From: MED-G116 sp038147495
Lineage (GTDB): Bacteria > Pseudomonadota > Alphaproteobacteria > Puniceispirillales > Puniceispirillaceae
Direction: 5' to 3'
Assembly: GCA_038147495.1 (NCBI GenBank)
Contig: JAYQTT010000011.1
Location: 1-64,000, forward strand
Length of the DNA stretch: 64,000 nt
Shown: piece by piece, positions 61,808 to 64,000 of the stretch
Position numbering within the stretch: the stretch's first letter is position 1
How the letters are laid out: every line of letters begins with the position of its first letter
Position numbers and translations under genes: made by a program
Notes under the pieces: generated by a model
Seen by the model: the letters and a program-made list of their open reading frames with translations, nothing else
Databases searched by the model: none
What the model was told of the DNA's origin: nothing

Positions 61808-62481
61808 GCCGCTGCCGCAAAATGGGTAACATCTATTTCACGATCACAAACCGTTCTTCGCGCCGCTTCATCGTGGAAAATGCCGATGATTGCACACCCT
61901 CTATCCTTTGCACCGCTGATCATATCCAACACGGTTTGGCGGTTTGCCGGATCGAGGCTGGCAGTTGGTTCATCCAGCAGCAATGCCGGATAATCATAGG
62001 CAAATCCGCGGGCAATATTCACCCGCTGCTGTTCACCGCCAGAGAAGGTCAAAGGTGAGAGCTCCCACAAATTTTCTGGAATTCTCAACTTTTCAAGCAA
62101 ATACCGCGCCCGCTCTTCCGCCGCATCAACCTCACAACCTGCCTGTACCAATGGCTCGGCAACAACCCGAATGGTCGGCACTCGCGGCAGAACACGCAGG
62201 AACTGCGTCACATAGCCAAGCGTTGTGCGCCGCAATTCAAGAATGGTGCGAGGATCGGCACCAACGACATTCGTACCATCAACAAGAATGGTCCCGTCAC
62301 CCGCCAGATAATTGCCATAGATCAACCGCAACAAGGTGGATTTTCCAGACCCGCTGGCCCCCGTCAAGGCGACACACTCACCAGCCTGGACATTGAAATT
62401 GACATTACTGACAACCGGAATTTCTGCCTGATTTTGATTATGCAGGCGAAATGTCTTTTCAAGGTTGCGTATTTCAAACAT
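61804..62481 (-). CDS. phnL: PhnL, ABC-type ATPase of the C-P lyase system
   Basis: A 225-residue ATPase accessory. Walker A GASGSGKST, the signature LTFSGGEQQRVNIARG, and Walker B LLLDEPTASLD. The PhnL-typical TLGYVTQFLRVLPRVPT segment is present. It starts three bases after phnK. PhnK and PhnL act with the lyase complex, not as a transporter. Confidence 0.94.
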   Translation of the reverse strand: MFEIRNLEKTFRLHNQNQAEIPVVSNVNFNVQAGECVALTGASGSGKSTLLRLIYGNYLAGDGTILVDGTNVVGADPRTILELRRTTLGYVTQFLRVLPRVPTIRVVAEPLVQAGCEVDAAEERARYLLEKLRIPENLWELSPLTFSGGEQQRVNIARGFAYDYPALLLDEPTASLDPANRQTVLDMISGAKDRGCAIIGIFHDEAARRTVCDREIDVTHFAAAA

Positions 62482-62484
62482 CGC

Positions 62485-63264
62485 TCACACCTGCAGTACC
62501 GAACTGACGAGAAGCTGTGTATAGGGATGCTGCGGGTCATCCAGAACTTGATCAGCCAGTCCGGTTTCAACGACATGCCCCTTTTGCATGACCATCATCC
62601 GATGTGCCAGCATCCTTACAACAGCCAAATCATGGGTGACGATGATCACGGCAAGACCAAGCTCCTGCACCAATGATCGCAGCAGATCAAGAAGCCGTGC
62701 CTGCACCGACACATCGAGACCGCCGGTTGGCTCGTCCATAAACACAAGCCGCGGCCCTGTGACAAGGTTGCGGGCAATCTGCAGGCGTTGCTGCATCCCA
62801 CCGGAAAAATTCGCTGGTCGATCATCAATCCGGTTTGCCTCAAGCTCCACCCGCCCCATCCAGCCAAGCGCATCCTCGCGTATATTGCCATAGTGCCGCG
62901 CGCCGATATTCATCAATCGCTCGCCGATATTACCCCCGGCACTGACCGCCATGCGAAGACCGTCGCGCGGGTTCTGATGGACGAAAGCCCATTGCGTGCG
63001 GGCCAACATGCGGCGCTCCGGCTCGCTCATCTGCAATGTCGAGACAAGACCTGTGCCATCAACATCAAAGGCAATATCGCCGGTGTCAGGCTCAATCTGA
63101 CCCGCCAGACAATTCAGCAATGTCGATTTGCCAGAACCAGACTCGCCGACAATGCCCATGATCTCGCCCGGATAGAGGTCAAAGCTGACATCGCGGCACC
63201 CCAGTTGCTTGCCGTAACTTTTGCCGACGGCACTGGCACGAAACAGAGGGCGTTCCTGCATCAT
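62485..63264 (-). CDS. phnK: PhnK, ABC-type ATPase of the C-P lyase complex
   Basis: A 259-residue ATPase that binds the PhnGHIJ core. Walker A GESGSGKST (about 40), WAFVHQNPRDGLRM, the signature NFSGGMQQRLQIARN and Walker B LVFMDEPTGGLDV. It starts four bases inside the end of phnJ (ATGA). Confidence 0.95.
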   Translation of the reverse strand: MMQERPLFRASAVGKSYGKQLGCRDVSFDLYPGEIMGIVGESGSGKSTLLNCLAGQIEPDTGDIAFDVDGTGLVSTLQMSEPERRMLARTQWAFVHQNPRDGLRMAVSAGGNIGERLMNIGARHYGNIREDALGWMGRVELEANRIDDRPANFSGGMQQRLQIARNLVTGPRLVFMDEPTGGLDVSVQARLLDLLRSLVQELGLAVIIVTHDLAVVRMLAHRMMVMQKGHVVETGLADQVLDDPQHPYTQLLVSSVLQV

Positions 63265-64000
63265 TCAGCCCCCGTTTCAAATAGATCAGATTGATCGCCA
63301 ACATGACCTTGATCGCGTCGTGATCCGCAAAAATCAGTGTCAGAACACACAAACATGCGATTGCCCTGATCATCGATAATCACTTCATCAAGATAGCTGT
63401 CATCGGCCCCGCACAGCGCACATGATCCCGATGCCCGCAGCCGGTCAAAGGGATAATCCTCAAAATCAAGGCTTTTCACCTCGCTATAAGGTGGGATGGC
63501 ATAAATACGCTGTTCCCGTCCGGCGCCAAACAGCTGAATTGCCGGGCAATTATCCATTTTCGGATTATCAAATTTCGGTATCGGCGATGGGTCCATCACA
63601 TAACGCCCGCCAACATTCACCGGATAGGCATAGGCGGTAGAAATATGGCCGTGGCGACTAATATCCTCATACAGCTTTACATGCATCAACCCATATTCCG
63701 ACAGGGCGTGCATCTTGCGTGTTTCGGTTTCACGAGGTTCAAGAAACCGGAGCGGTTCGGGAATTGGCACCTGATAGACAAGCAATTGGTCTTCACGCAA
63801 CGCGGTTTCAGGTATCCGGTGACGCGTCTGGATCAAGCTTGCTTCTTCAGTGGACTCGGTTGTGGCGACACCGGCTGTCCGCGCAAAAAAGCTGCGGATC
63901 GAAACAGCGTTGGTTGTGTCATCGGCGCCCTGATCAATCACCTTGACGCAGTCATCCGGCGTCAGGCAGGCGGCCGTCACCTGCACACCGCCGGTGCCCC
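63261..64000 (-). CDS. phnJ: PhnJ, C-P lyase catalytic subunit (5' end beyond window)
   Basis: Radical-SAM enzyme that cleaves the carbon-phosphorus bond. About 246 residues are present; the frame runs off the right edge, reading GTGGVQVTAAC upstream of the visible part. The C-terminal cluster ligands CALCGADDSYLDEV and FVCSDTDFCG are intact, as are YGLMHVKLYEDISRHGHIST and PKFDNPKMDNCPAIQLFGAG. Typical length is about 280-300 residues, so only about the first 40-50 are missing. The genes phnG, phnH and phnI would be expected just outside the window. Confidence 0.94.
   Translation of the reverse strand, partial: GTGGVQVTAACLTPDDCVKVIDQGADDTTNAVSIRSFFARTAGVATTESTEEASLIQTRHRIPETALREDQLLVYQVPIPEPLRFLEPRETETRKMHALSEYGLMHVKLYEDISRHGHISTAYAYPVNVGGRYVMDPSPIPKFDNPKMDNCPAIQLFGAGREQRIYAIPPYSEVKSLDFEDYPFDRLRASGSCALCGADDSYLDEVIIDDQGNRMFVCSDTDFCGSRRDQGHVGDQSDLFETGAE

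Noticed and set aside
1..64000. CRISPR array, prophage or transposon
   Set aside because: No regularly spaced repeats, phage structural genes, transposase or terminal inverted repeats were seen.

Overview
The window looks like a chromosomal segment of a marine alphaproteobacterium. The evidence is the C4-pathway 5-aminolevulinate synthase, an FnrL-type oxygen regulator closely resembling the Rhodobacter protein, an Rrf2-headed suf operon, TRAP and Liv-type transporters, and a carbon-phosphorus lyase operon. Gene content and moderate GC (judged by eye) recall the SAR116 / Puniceispirillum group; that placement is inference. I see no insertion sequence, prophage, integrase or CRISPR array.

Layout. 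1-3.8 kb: haem synthesis (hemA, hemH) and an iron-type alcohol dehydrogenase, followed by tRNA-Gly(TCC). 4-9.4 kb: a TPR/GT41 glycosyltransferase divergent from a UDP-glucuronate decarboxylase, then a PiT phosphate transporter and a Nudix hydrolase. 9.7-12 kb: an oxygen-response locus with fnrL, two unrecognised small proteins and a universal stress protein, with FNR-like boxes before fnrL and in the divergent promoter. 12-18.9 kb: queuosine genes (queG, tgt, queA), kdsD, the molybdenum/formate pair mobA-fdhD, and nadK. 19-28 kb: a hydrolase and an Atm1-type exporter, then sufA-sufT-sufS-sufD-sufC-sufB-Rrf2 regulator (listed by ascending coordinate, transcribed right to left) with a 16/19 Fur box upstream. 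28-31 kb: hspQ, rpmF, a haem-dependent demethylase and a histidine phosphatase. 31-37 kb: azlCD and a five-gene Liv amino-acid ABC transporter. 37.5-51.3 kb: mixed metabolism, including tRNA-Ala(TGC), ald with a divergent Lrp regulator, selO, a Rieske oxygenase, an orphan ParA, a GspF fragment, an HD-domain protein, an SDR, a methyltransferase, and a sirtuin coupled to an enolase-superfamily enzyme. 51.6-59.2 kb: a secreted acidic protein, then a TRAP transporter followed by amidase, hydroxyacid dehydrogenase and nitroreductase genes that look like one catabolic unit. 59.3-64 kb: phosphonate genes phnM, a DUF1045 gene, phnN, phnL, phnK and phnJ, the last cut by the window end.

How genes work together: haem and Fe-S supply (hemA/hemH, suf) fit the iron and oxygen control sites; phosphate uptake and the C-P lyase genes serve phosphorus acquisition; the Liv, Azl and TRAP systems take up organic N and C.

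Quality warning: at least five conserved genes (queG, azlD, livM, selO, dctP), and probably sufT, are interrupted by one-base indels, with three in livM. Both reading frames still look conserved on either side of each break. I think residual sequencing or assembly errors are more likely than true gene decay, so these entries span the full gene.
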